Under the pieces are notes generated by a model, which ran no database searches, was not told the DNA's origin, and was given only the letters and a program-made list of their open reading frames with translations. This document shows, piece by piece, positions 1-6,872 of a stretch of 64,000 bases of DNA. The position numbers were made by a program, and so were the translations under genes. The first letter of the stretch is position 1, and every line of letters starts with the position of its first letter. The DNA comes from Rhizobium sp. TH135 (GTDB lineage: Bacteria; Pseudomonadota; Alphaproteobacteria; Rhizobiales; Rhizobiaceae), in the NCBI RefSeq assembly GCF_002855515.1, contig NZ_PKRP01000008.1:62001-126000 (forward strand), written 5' to 3'.

Positions 1-426
1 GTCGACCTCGATATGCTGAAGCAGAAGGTCGATGCGGGGGCCACGCGCGCGCTCACCCAGTTCTTCTTCGATAACGACGTCTATGAACGGTACATGGACC
101 GCGTTCGTGCGGCAGGCATTTCGATCCCGATCGTGCCGGGCATCATGCCGATCCAGAACCTGACCCAGCTCAAGCGTTTCGCCTCGATGTGCGGGGCAAG
201 CGTTCCTGCCTTTATCGACGCGCGCTTTGAAGGCACGGAGAACGACCCACAGGCCCGAGCCGCCATCGCCGCTGATATCGCCGCCGAGCAGATCGCGGAC
301 CTGTCGCGACGTGGTGTCGAGGAGTTCCACATCTATACGATGAACAGGGCGCCGCTCACGATTGCGACGCTCGAGCGCCTCGGCGTGTCCGCGAAGGCCC
401 AGACCCTTTCGGGCGCCGCTGCCTGA
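1..426 (+). CDS. metF: Methylenetetrahydrofolate reductase, C-terminal part (5' end outside window)
   Basis: Reduces 5,10-methylene-THF to 5-methyl-THF for methionine synthesis. Frame 1 is open from the first base, so the gene enters from the left; 141 residues are visible. The typical FAD-barrel stretch is present: KQKVDAGA, then the TQFFFDND segment, then PIVPGIMPI. The C-terminus is the helical end of the barrel, with the IYTMNRAP segment near the end of the fold. A strong hairpin terminator follows 24 bases after the stop. The family assignment is firm; the missing N-terminal half holds the catalytic Glu. Confidence 0.9.
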   Translation, partial: VDLDMLKQKVDAGATRALTQFFFDNDVYERYMDRVRAAGISIPIVPGIMPIQNLTQLKRFASMCGASVPAFIDARFEGTENDPQARAAIAADIAAEQIADLSRRGVEEFHIYTMNRAPLTIATLERLGVSAKAQTLSGAAA

Positions 427-449
427 TCTCAGATGCCGCAGAATGGAAA

Positions 450-490
450 GAGGCGCATGACGGTCCTTGTCATGCGCCTCTTGCTCTTTT
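450..490 (+). terminator. Intrinsic terminator of metF
   Basis: Twelve-base perfect stem (450-461 with 469-480) around a 7-base loop, followed by a T-rich tract ending TCTTTT at 490. It ends the metF transcript. The hairpin also faces the small minus-strand gene at 557-634 and may end that transcript too. Confidence 0.85.
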
Positions 491-556
491 GAAATTCATG
501 GATGCTGGAGTGGCCTGGTTCGGCCAAGCCATGGGTTTTGGTTCATTCGACCTGTG

Positions 557-634
557 TCAGATGAACAGCATAGTGGCTACAAAAACAAACGCTGCACCTA
601 CGATCAGGACATTGATAGAATTGGTCAGTCCCAT
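557..634 (-). CDS. Predicted 25-residue single-pass membrane microprotein
   Basis: Too short for usual gene callers, but well supported. It has an ATG at 634, a near-perfect Shine-Dalgarno AAGGAGG (640-646) at 5-base spacing, and a stop at 557. The peptide begins MGLTNSINVL and continues as one hydrophobic helix (IVGAAFVFVATMLFI) to the end, which fits a short inner-membrane peptide with a polar N-terminus. A candidate sigma70 promoter lies just upstream (661-688). It stands alone between metF and the mltB-type gene. I do not recognise a family. Function unknown; roles as regulator or stabiliser of a membrane complex are only analogies to other microproteins. Confidence 0.6.
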   Translation of the reverse strand: MGLTNSINVLIVGAAFVFVATMLFI

Positions 635-660
635 GTGTGCCTCCTTGCGTTGACCGTTAG

Positions 661-688
661 ATATTATGTCTGTTTTGTGTCTGCGCAA
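661..688 (-). promoter_or_regulatory. Candidate promoter of the 25-residue microprotein gene
   Basis: On the minus strand, TTGCGC (683-688) and TAATAT (661-666) are separated by 16 bases. This resembles a sigma70 promoter, with a start point near 655 and a leader of about 20 bases before the ATG at 634. Visual match only. Confidence 0.4.
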
Positions 689-879
689 GGGCTAATCGGT
701 GTTGCGATGCGGCATTTCTCGCCGGAAAACCTACCGGATTTCACCAATAAATATTGAATTACAGAGGCTTGATGGCGATCTCGCGCTGTTAATGAAGTTT
801 AATATCCGTGAGCGCTAGAGGCTGTGCATAAGCGGTTCTGCGGGCTTCTGCCCAGGCTCATCGCTCAGCCATTGCACGT
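689..879. other. Intergenic stretch with no recognised gene
   Basis: Together with the flanking promoter and terminator this makes a 313-base gene-free stretch (635-947). It is AT-richer than its surroundings around 740-810 and contains TTAA words at 790 and 797, whose spacing (6 bases) does not fit the 7-base CtrA spacer. I see no coding signal or RNA structure I can support. Confidence 0.4.
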
Positions 880-918
880 AAAAAAGCCGGGGTAGCCATG
901 CCAACCCGGCCATTTTTT
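880..918. terminator. Hairpin terminator after the mltB-type gene, possibly bidirectional
   Basis: GC-rich hairpin with arms at about 886-891 and 905-910 (GCCGGG with CCCGGC). It is flanked by a run of A on the left (T on the minus strand, 880-885) and TTTTTT on the right (913-918). It lies 30 bases beyond the stop of the minus-strand transglycosylase gene. Confidence 0.65.
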
Positions 919-947
919 CCTCTATTTGGCGCGTATCTGACCGCGTC

Positions 948-2132
948 TTAGAGGGCGTTGAGAAGAGCCGGTGTCGGCCAGCCATCGGCGGGCAGACCGA
1001 CCCGCTGCTGCTCTTTCTGGACCGCGACGCGCGTGCCGGCGCCGAGGATGCCGTCGATCTTGCCGACGTCGTGGCCCAGTCCCTGAAGTTTCGTCTGCAG
1101 GGCTGTCATCTGGTCGACGTCGAGGCCCGGTTCAGGGTTGCCCTTCTGATAGACCGGCGCGCCGCCGAAACGGGTGGCGAAATAAGCGGCCGAGGTCGTG
1201 TAGATGAAGGACTGGTTCCATTCGAGATAGATGTTGAAGTTCGGATAGGTGATGAAGGCCGGGCCTTTGCGGCCTTGCGGCAGCACCAGAGAGGCGGGCA
1301 GGGAGCCGAAGCCGGTGTTCCCATCGCGCGGCTGGACGCCCAGCGCAAACCATTCAGCTGCCGTCATCGTGCCGCCGAGGCCGGACTTTTCGAAGGGCAG
1401 GGTCTCCGGGATCGTTACTTCCTGGATCCAGGGCTCGCCGCGCTTGAAGCCGAGATGCTGGATGAACTTGGCAGCCGTCAGGATGGCGTCCGGGCTGCTC
1501 TGCTTGACGTTCACATGGCCGTCGCCATCGCCGTCGATGCCGAATTCGATGATGTCCTTGGGCAGCATCTGAACCTGGCCGATTTCGCCGGCCCAGGCAC
1601 CGGTATTGCCGGCCGGGTCGAGATCGCCATGCTCGACCATCTTGATCAGGGAGAGGAGCTGCGGACGGAACAGTTCCGGGCGGCGGCAGTCGTGCGCCAA
1701 GGTGACGAGGGCGTTACGGGTGTTGAAATCGCCCTGCACGGCACCAAAGTCCGTCTCCATGGCCCAGAAGGCGGTGATCACGCCTGCCGGTACGCCGTAT
1801 TCCTGTTCAGCGCGAGCGAAGACCTCTGCGTATTCCTTGATCTTCTGGCGACCGATGTCGAGACGGCCCTGGCTGACGGTGCGGCCGGAGAATTCGAGGA
1901 AGGTCTGGCGGAAGACACCCTGCGATCGATCGCGGGAGAGAACCTTCTGGTCGATGGCAGCACCTGCCAGCGCCTTGTCCGCGATTTCAGGCGGCGTGCC
2001 GGCTGCGACGGATTCGGCCTTCACGCCTTCGAGGAAGGCTGCGAGGTCGCCACCGCATTGCTGCGCCTGCACAAGGCCGGTCGAGGCGAGGAGGAGGGCG
2101 AGGGGGAGCGCATGACGCAGGGCTTTGTTCAT
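948..2132 (-). CDS. Lytic murein transglycosylase, MltB family with peptidoglycan-binding domain
   Basis: Cleaves the MurNAc-GlcNAc bond of peptidoglycan, forming 1,6-anhydro ends, in the periplasm. The protein has 394 residues from the ATG at 2132, chosen because AAGGA sits 7 bases upstream; a TTG five codons earlier lacks a ribosome site. Residues 1-24 form a signal peptide ending VQAQ, without a lipobox Cys. The GH103 domain follows, with the catalytic Glu in AFWAMETDFG (about residue 126) and the GQVQMLP and FNIYLEWNQS blocks. A C-terminal peptidoglycan-binding repeat (DVDQMTALQTKLQ to the end) completes it. It is monocistronic and followed by a terminator. It is one of several wall hydrolases in this region. 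Confidence 0.9.
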   Translation of the reverse strand: MNKALRHALPLALLLASTGLVQAQQCGGDLAAFLEGVKAESVAAGTPPEIADKALAGAAIDQKVLSRDRSQGVFRQTFLEFSGRTVSQGRLDIGRQKIKEYAEVFARAEQEYGVPAGVITAFWAMETDFGAVQGDFNTRNALVTLAHDCRRPELFRPQLLSLIKMVEHGDLDPAGNTGAWAGEIGQVQMLPKDIIEFGIDGDGDGHVNVKQSSPDAILTAAKFIQHLGFKRGEPWIQEVTIPETLPFEKSGLGGTMTAAEWFALGVQPRDGNTGFGSLPASLVLPQGRKGPAFITYPNFNIYLEWNQSFIYTTSAAYFATRFGGAPVYQKGNPEPGLDVDQMTALQTKLQGLGHDVGKIDGILGAGTRVAVQKEQQRVGLPADGWPTPALLNAL

Positions 2133-2233
2133 CAGTCGGTCCTTCAAGGGTTGGCGCGCAGAGGGCTTCAGTCTCGCGCATTCGTGCCGCCATTTCTGGC
2201 GGGTTCTGCGGAGCCTCTAGCGCTCGTTTGCGA

Positions 2234-3013
2234 TCATTTCGAGACGGATCTGACCCAATTCTGCCAGTTCTTCTGGGTGCCGGCAAAGACATTGATATCA
2301 GTGCCGCCGCGGATGCCTGGGACGACGCCAGTCGACGTATATTGCCAGAAGGCCCAGCGGCGGTCGGGATAGATCTCGCTTGGATGCTGGGCGACCGCGC
2401 GAACCCAGAAATGGTGATCCTTGAAGGCGCCCTCCAGGTTTTCCCGGTGGAAGTCGACGGAGGTGTAGATGATCGGCCGCTTGCCGTAGTGGGCTTCGAT
2501 GCGCTGCATGAAGCGCTGCATCTCGGATCTGACGGTGGCAGCATCCGGGCGCAGGCGGCAGGTCGGGGAGGTCGGGTTCCACTCGACATCGAGCACCGGC
2601 GGCAGCAAGTTTGCTTCGCGCGGTACGTTGCGGATGAACCAGTCAGCCTGTTCATCGGCAGACGAGCAGAAATAGTAGAAGTGATAGGGCGCATGGGGAA
2701 TGCCAGCGGCGCGGGCACCCTGCCAGTATTCATGGAAGCGCGGGTCGAGCATGTCACCACCCTCCGTCGCCTTGATGAAGACGAAGGCCACGCCTGACTT
2801 CTTCACCGCGCGCCAATCGACATCGCCGTTCCACTTGGACACGTCGATGCCATGCACCTCGTGACGATGCGGTGTCTTGCCGTCGAAATGCTGTGGGTCG
2901 GTATCGTGAAAGCGCGGTGAGACGGAGGCCGTGTCCATCAGGTCATAGGAGCCCGTAGTGCAGGCCGTAACCGTCAGGCAGAGAGGAAAAAGGAGTGTCG
3001 ATAACCACCGCAT
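2234..3013 (-). CDS. Glycoside hydrolase family 25 lysozyme-like lipoprotein
   Basis: Predicted N-acetylmuramidase anchored to the membrane as a lipoprotein. I take the ATG at 3013 (259 residues), since the protein then opens with a signal sequence and lipobox VTAC (Cys18). The GH25 signature is clear: HGIDVSKWNGD with Asp57, FVFIKATEG, the HFYYFC strand, and the LDVEW motif with Asp142 and Glu144, the expected catalytic acids. IYTSVDF and FWQYTSTG near the end are also family blocks. The ribosome site is weak. A CtrA-like site lies about 100 bases upstream. The gene is downstream of btaB on the same strand but separated by 127 bases. Confidence 0.87.
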   Translation of the reverse strand: MRWLSTLLFPLCLTVTACTTGSYDLMDTASVSPRFHDTDPQHFDGKTPHRHEVHGIDVSKWNGDVDWRAVKKSGVAFVFIKATEGGDMLDPRFHEYWQGARAAGIPHAPYHFYYFCSSADEQADWFIRNVPREANLLPPVLDVEWNPTSPTCRLRPDAATVRSEMQRFMQRIEAHYGKRPIIYTSVDFHRENLEGAFKDHHFWVRAVAQHPSEIYPDRRWAFWQYTSTGVVPGIRGGTDINVFAGTQKNWQNWVRSVSK

Positions 3014-3110
3014 GGAGGGTCCGTCTGCTGGGAATGAAGAGATATGCCCCCAGGCGGTGCGACCAAGACGAAACATGGGGAGAGCCGACACCACCCTTGG
3101 CCCATCATGG

Positions 3111-3125
3111 TTAAAATCTGGTTAG
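3111..3125 (-). promoter_or_regulatory. CtrA-box-like site upstream of the GH25 gene
   Basis: On the minus strand this reads CTAA, seven bases, TTAA, followed by CC: seven of eight half-site positions match the alphaproteobacterial CtrA consensus TTAA-N7-TTAA. It is 98 bases upstream of the chosen start. Pattern match only. Confidence 0.4.
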
Positions 3126-3140
3126 ATGCAATGTTGCTGA

Positions 3141-3821
3141 TCAGCTAGATGATGAGCGTGTCAGGACGGCATGCCAGGCGTAACCACGCCAGAGTGGCTC
3201 GAAGCGCAAGGTCAGGCCATGGGCTTCCGCGCGTTCTTCGAGCACGTGGCGCAGGTCATGGCGGGGCGTCACGTGGAAGCGTGCAAGCCAGGCCTGCAGC
3301 GCTTTCTGGAACCACACGGGCAGGCGTTCCTGCTGGCCGAAATCGACGATGTGCAGCGAGCCCGCAGGCCCGAGTGCCTCGATGCCCCGATCGATCGCGG
3401 CCTGCCAGTCGGGTATCATCGACAGGGCATAAGAGATCATCACGCGGTCGAAATGCGGCTGGCCGAAGTCTTCTGGAGAGAAAGCCGTGGCATCGGCGAC
3501 ATGCAGCCTTGGTGGCGTGTTGTCACGCGCCAGCTTCGCCTGAGCCGTGGCGAGCATCTCGGCCGAGATATCAAGCCCGAAGAGGTTTGCCGCGGGAAAG
3601 TGCCTGCGGGCGAGGGCGAGGTTGCGCCCCGTGCCGCAGCCGACTTCCAGCAGCGTGCCGGCGCTCGGCACATCCAGGCCCGCGATCATGTGGTCACGGC
3701 CAAGCAGATAGTATTTACGGGTGAGGTCGTAGATGTGCCGCTGGTAGCGGTACATCCGGTCCATGCGGTCGGCATGATCCTTCTTGTCATCGACTGCCAG
3801 GATTGCCGGGATATCGCTCAT
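3141..3821 (-). CDS. btaB: Betaine lipid N-methyltransferase
   Basis: S-adenosylmethionine-dependent methyltransferase of 226 residues. Motif I, LLEVGCGTG, lies at about residues 57-65; the acidic FGLDIS strand end and the LHVADATAF motif follow. Its start overlaps the end of the upstream DUF3419 gene by four bases (ATGA), so the two are translationally coupled. With that partner the role is clear by context: BtaB adds three methyl groups to diacylglyceryl-homoserine to make the phosphorus-free membrane lipid DGTS. This pairing is established in Rhodobacter sphaeroides and Sinorhizobium meliloti. On its own the sequence would only say class I methyltransferase. Confidence 0.87.
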   Translation of the reverse strand: MSDIPAILAVDDKKDHADRMDRMYRYQRHIYDLTRKYYLLGRDHMIAGLDVPSAGTLLEVGCGTGRNLALARRHFPAANLFGLDISAEMLATAQAKLARDNTPPRLHVADATAFSPEDFGQPHFDRVMISYALSMIPDWQAAIDRGIEALGPAGSLHIVDFGQQERLPVWFQKALQAWLARFHVTPRHDLRHVLEERAEAHGLTLRFEPLWRGYAWHAVLTRSSSS

Positions 3822-5068
3822 GCCGCGCGCTTTTCATAGATGTGGAAGCCGCCGTAGATTGCGGAGCGATCCTGGGCGTTCAGCGACTGCGAGCGTTCAA
3901 CCTGGTAGTGCCACTGGTCGAGCAGCGCAGGTGCCAGCTTGCCGGTCAGGATGCTCTCTTCCGCAGCGGTGCGGAAGATGACCCGGGCACCGTCGGCTGC
4001 CGTCCTTGTGATTTCGGTCCATAATTCGTTCAGCTGCCGCTCGTTCATCCAGTCCTGGGCGTCGAGAAGAACGTAGCGATCGACGCTTCCCGCGGGCTTT
4101 TTCGCCAGCAATTCGGTGAAGTTTGCATGGTGGACCGTTACGTTCGCGACTGAATCGCGGATGGCCGGATAATGCGCCTCCTGAAGATAGGTCGGCAGGA
4201 CGCCTTCCTCGGGTTTCGGATAGCGGCGCATGAAAGCCTGCCAGGCGAAGTAGTTGTCGCGCAGAAGGAAGTGGCAGCAGAGCTTTTCGAGGCGGTGGCG
4301 CAGGACGGGCGCAATCGTTCCGTCATCGGCGAGCGAGGCGAGTTCGTCATATTGCTGCGGGGGAATGCCAAGCCCGAAGAGCGAGCTCTTGCGGCGGGTG
4401 AGCCAGCGGATCAGCGGCTTGTCGAAGAGCGGAGCGATACGGCTGTCGAAGAACATGCGCTGTTCGCGCAGAGAGCGAGTCTCGGCCAGTTCCTCCAACC
4501 GCACGCCGTGGCTGCGGGCAATCAGATGGCCGATAGCGATGAAGCGACCAAGAAGTCCGGTGCGGTAAATGTTGCGATTGAAGACGGAGATGCGGCGACG
4601 GCCGCTGATGCCGCGGGTCTCCCAGTAGCGCCGTGTCGCCGCGTCGAGATTGGGCGCGATGTGGCGGTCGTAGAGGCTCACATTCGTCGCGACCATCTGA
4701 TCGCCGAGCAGGCGGCGCACGGAGGCATGGTCCGGTAGATGGCGGACGGCGGCAAGCTTCAAGCGATTGAGTGCCACGTGGTTCGGGTTCAGGTCCACCA
4801 CGTCGATCGAGGCCGGACGGCGGCCGAGATAGGCGAGCATATTGCAGCCGCCGGAGCCGATGGTGACGATGCGGTGGCCCTCAGTAAGATCCATGGCCTG
4901 CATGTCGACCTCAGGATCTTCCCAGATCTGGGCGTAGACGAGGCCAGAAAAGAGCAGGCCGAACAGGCGCTCCGACATGCCGGCGGGCGATAGAGCCGCA
5001 TGCTGGAGAAGCGCGTCTTTCAGCTTCTCGTTTCCACGAAATCCGGCATCGGGTGCAAGGTCTGTCAT
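3818..5068 (-). CDS. btaA: SAM:diacylglycerol 3-amino-3-carboxypropyltransferase (DUF3419)
   Basis: BtaA transfers the 3-amino-3-carboxypropyl group of SAM to diacylglycerol, the first step of DGTS betaine lipid synthesis at the inner membrane. The 416-residue protein has the family features: YAQIWEDPEVDMQAMDL, the SAM-binding HRIVTIGSGGCNMLAYL strand-loop, and DVVDLNPNHVALNRLKL. YVLLDAQDWM lies towards the C-terminus. The order btaA-btaB with an ATGA overlap matches characterised operons. A Pho-box-like repeat lies upstream, which fits the known use of betaine lipids when phosphate is short. The start at 5068 is supported by length and by GGCGGA 5 bases upstream. Confidence 0.92.
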   Translation of the reverse strand: MTDLAPDAGFRGNEKLKDALLQHAALSPAGMSERLFGLLFSGLVYAQIWEDPEVDMQAMDLTEGHRIVTIGSGGCNMLAYLGRRPASIDVVDLNPNHVALNRLKLAAVRHLPDHASVRRLLGDQMVATNVSLYDRHIAPNLDAATRRYWETRGISGRRRISVFNRNIYRTGLLGRFIAIGHLIARSHGVRLEELAETRSLREQRMFFDSRIAPLFDKPLIRWLTRRKSSLFGLGIPPQQYDELASLADDGTIAPVLRHRLEKLCCHFLLRDNYFAWQAFMRRYPKPEEGVLPTYLQEAHYPAIRDSVANVTVHHANFTELLAKKPAGSVDRYVLLDAQDWMNERQLNELWTEITRTAADGARVIFRTAAEESILTGKLAPALLDQWHYQVERSQSLNAQDRSAIYGGFHIYEKRAA

Positions 5069-5114
5069 GTCGATCCGCCGTCCTCTAGGGTTTCACGGCG
5101 TGTAGCTTTCGCTT

Positions 5115-5132
5115 GCTACAGTTTGATGACGT
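5115..5132 (-). promoter_or_regulatory. Pho-box-like site upstream of btaA
   Basis: On the minus strand this is ACGTCAT, four bases (CAAA), then CTGTAGC. Two 7-base units at 11-base period match the PhoB direct repeat CTGTCAT-N4-CTGTCAT at five and four of seven positions. It is 47 bases upstream of the btaA start. Phosphate control of btaAB is established in relatives; this particular site is an inference. Confidence 0.4.
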
Positions 5133-5207
5133 TTGCGCCTAACGTCGGTAACCGAATTTCAACGCATTTAATACAATTTATCCTCAGTTATTTTAGGGGT
5201 GTTTAAC

Positions 5208-6782
5208 ATGATGTTAATTGAAATCCCGCTTGGCAGGAGGCTGCGTTACGGTCTTGCCGGCTTTATTGGCGGTGCTGTTGCGCCAGCTATCATCGTGCTC
5301 ACCGCTTTCAAACAGAGCGGTTTTGGCATGCTCTTCACAGAATTTCTCGGTGACTGGTCGTCGCTTGCAGCCTTTTGTCTGCCCTTTGTCGGGGCTGCGA
5401 TCGGTTGGCGAATCGCTGCATGGGAGGCGCTTCTGCATGAGCGGATCCTTCGTCTGGAAGGCGGAGCAGGGGAGCTCGAGGCTGCATCGCGTGTCGATCG
5501 GCTGACCGGGCTCGGCAATCGGCAGGCGTTCAACGAGGCCTTGGCGGCGGTCCTTAAGCCAGGCAGCCAGCCCCGCGGAACGCTTCTTCTGATCGATCTG
5601 GACCGCTTCAAATATGTAAACGACACGCTCGGTCGTGCTGCGGGCGATGGGCTGCTGGTCGGTGTGGCAAAGCGGCTGCGGGATGCTGCCGGAGATGATG
5701 CTCAGCTCTTCCGGTTGGGCGGCGATGAGTTCGCTGTCCTTCTGCCGCAAGTGCAGCGACGGCCGGTGGCCGAATTCGTCTGCCTGGAAATCGAACATGT
5801 GCTCGCCCAGCCCTTCGAGCTTGAGCATGGTCGGGTGATGGCTGGCGTCAGTATCGGCGCGACGGTTATCTCCCCCGCAGACCGGGATGCTGCGGCGCTT
5901 CAGCAGCGCGCCGATCTCGCGCTCTACCGCGCCAAGGAAGTCTTCGGCCCGGCCCACGCCTTCTATGACGAGGCGCTGGCCCGCGAGGTGATGGATGGCC
6001 TCGAACTTGAGCGCGACCTGTCGCGCGGCTTCGTCGATGGCGAGTTCTATCTCGAATACCAGCCAATCGTCGGCGTCGAACATGGCGAAGTTCGATCGCT
6101 GGAGGCGCTTCTGCGTTGGCACCATCCAACGCGGGGTTTGATCACACCCGACGTCTTCATTCCGCTGGCGGAAAAGACCGGGAGCATCCAGGTCATCGGC
6201 AAGTGGGTGGTCCAGCAGGCCTGCGCGGCAGCGGTCACCTGGCCAAAGCCGACGGGCGTCAGCGTCAACGTCTCCGGCGACCAGTTCAAGGATCCCAACT
6301 TCGTCACGCATATCCTCGATTGTCTCGTCGACACCGGGCTTGCACCGGAGCGGCTGACGATCGAGGTGACGGAGGCGGTGTTTTCCGTCGACATCGATCT
6401 CGTCTGCCGAAGCCTTGCCGAACTCCGGTCGAGCGGAGTGCGCATCGCGCTCGATGATTTCGGTACGGGCTTCTCGTCGATCAACAATCTGCGGCTCTTC
6501 CCGCTCGACGAACTGAAGATCGACCGGTCTTTCGCCGGGCAGATGCTGGAAACGAGCCAGGGAGCCAAGCTCGTCGATCTCATGCACAAGCTCTCCGAGA
6601 CCTTTCAGATCCGCACGACGATCGAGGGCATCGAAACCAAGAACCAGCTCGATTTCGTCAAGCGGCTCGGTATCGGAGAGGCCCAGGGGTTTCTGTTCTC
6701 AAAACCCTTCGGTGCCGGAGAGGTGGTTGCCTATCTGCAGGCCCGCCTGATCCAGCAGACAAGTTCCGCGCCTGCCGGTTAA
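5208..6782 (+). CDS. Membrane GGDEF-EAL protein (cyclic-di-GMP cyclase/phosphodiesterase)
   Basis: Predicted to make and/or break cyclic-di-GMP. Start: ATG at 5208 preceded by AGGGGT at 7 bases; a GTG three codons earlier is less likely. The protein has 524 residues. Two hydrophobic helices lie near residues 14-34 and 50-68. The GGDEF domain has an intact RLGGDEF motif (about 171-175). The EAL domain has intact SLEALLRW, VSVNVSG, the TIEVTE block, DDFGTGFSS and KIDRSF. No RxxD inhibitory site precedes GGDEF. Both catalytic motifs are intact, so the net activity cannot be judged from sequence. It is divergent from btaA across 139 bases and appears monocistronic. Confidence 0.9.
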   Translation: MMLIEIPLGRRLRYGLAGFIGGAVAPAIIVLTAFKQSGFGMLFTEFLGDWSSLAAFCLPFVGAAIGWRIAAWEALLHERILRLEGGAGELEAASRVDRLTGLGNRQAFNEALAAVLKPGSQPRGTLLLIDLDRFKYVNDTLGRAAGDGLLVGVAKRLRDAAGDDAQLFRLGGDEFAVLLPQVQRRPVAEFVCLEIEHVLAQPFELEHGRVMAGVSIGATVISPADRDAAALQQRADLALYRAKEVFGPAHAFYDEALAREVMDGLELERDLSRGFVDGEFYLEYQPIVGVEHGEVRSLEALLRWHHPTRGLITPDVFIPLAEKTGSIQVIGKWVVQQACAAAVTWPKPTGVSVNVSGDQFKDPNFVTHILDCLVDTGLAPERLTIEVTEAVFSVDIDLVCRSLAELRSSGVRIALDDFGTGFSSINNLRLFPLDELKIDRSFAGQMLETSQGAKLVDLMHKLSETFQIRTTIEGIETKNQLDFVKRLGIGEAQGFLFSKPFGAGEVVAYLQARLIQQTSSAPAG

Positions 6783-6872
6783 GAGCGGGCGAGAAATCGT
6801 CCCCTCGCGGCACTCAGCATCTTCCGTCTGTCATTCTTTCCTGCTTCGATGGCGAGGTGTGGAGGAATGCGG

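Noticed and set aside
467..757. 96-codon plus-strand open frame after metF
   Set aside because: It begins inside the metF terminator hairpin, has no ribosome site or recognisable protein character, and runs across the opposite-strand microprotein and its promoter.
789..802. CtrA site from TTAA words near 790-800
   Set aside because: The spacer is 6 bases instead of 7 and no gene lies suitably downstream.
1071..2372. 433-codon plus-strand frame opposite the MltB-type gene
   Set aside because: It runs through two real minus-strand genes and the gap between them, with no protein motif.
5208..6782. Inactive GGDEF-EAL (degenerate regulator)
   Set aside because: Both GGDEF and EAL motifs and the surrounding catalytic blocks are intact; only the inhibitory RxxD is missing.
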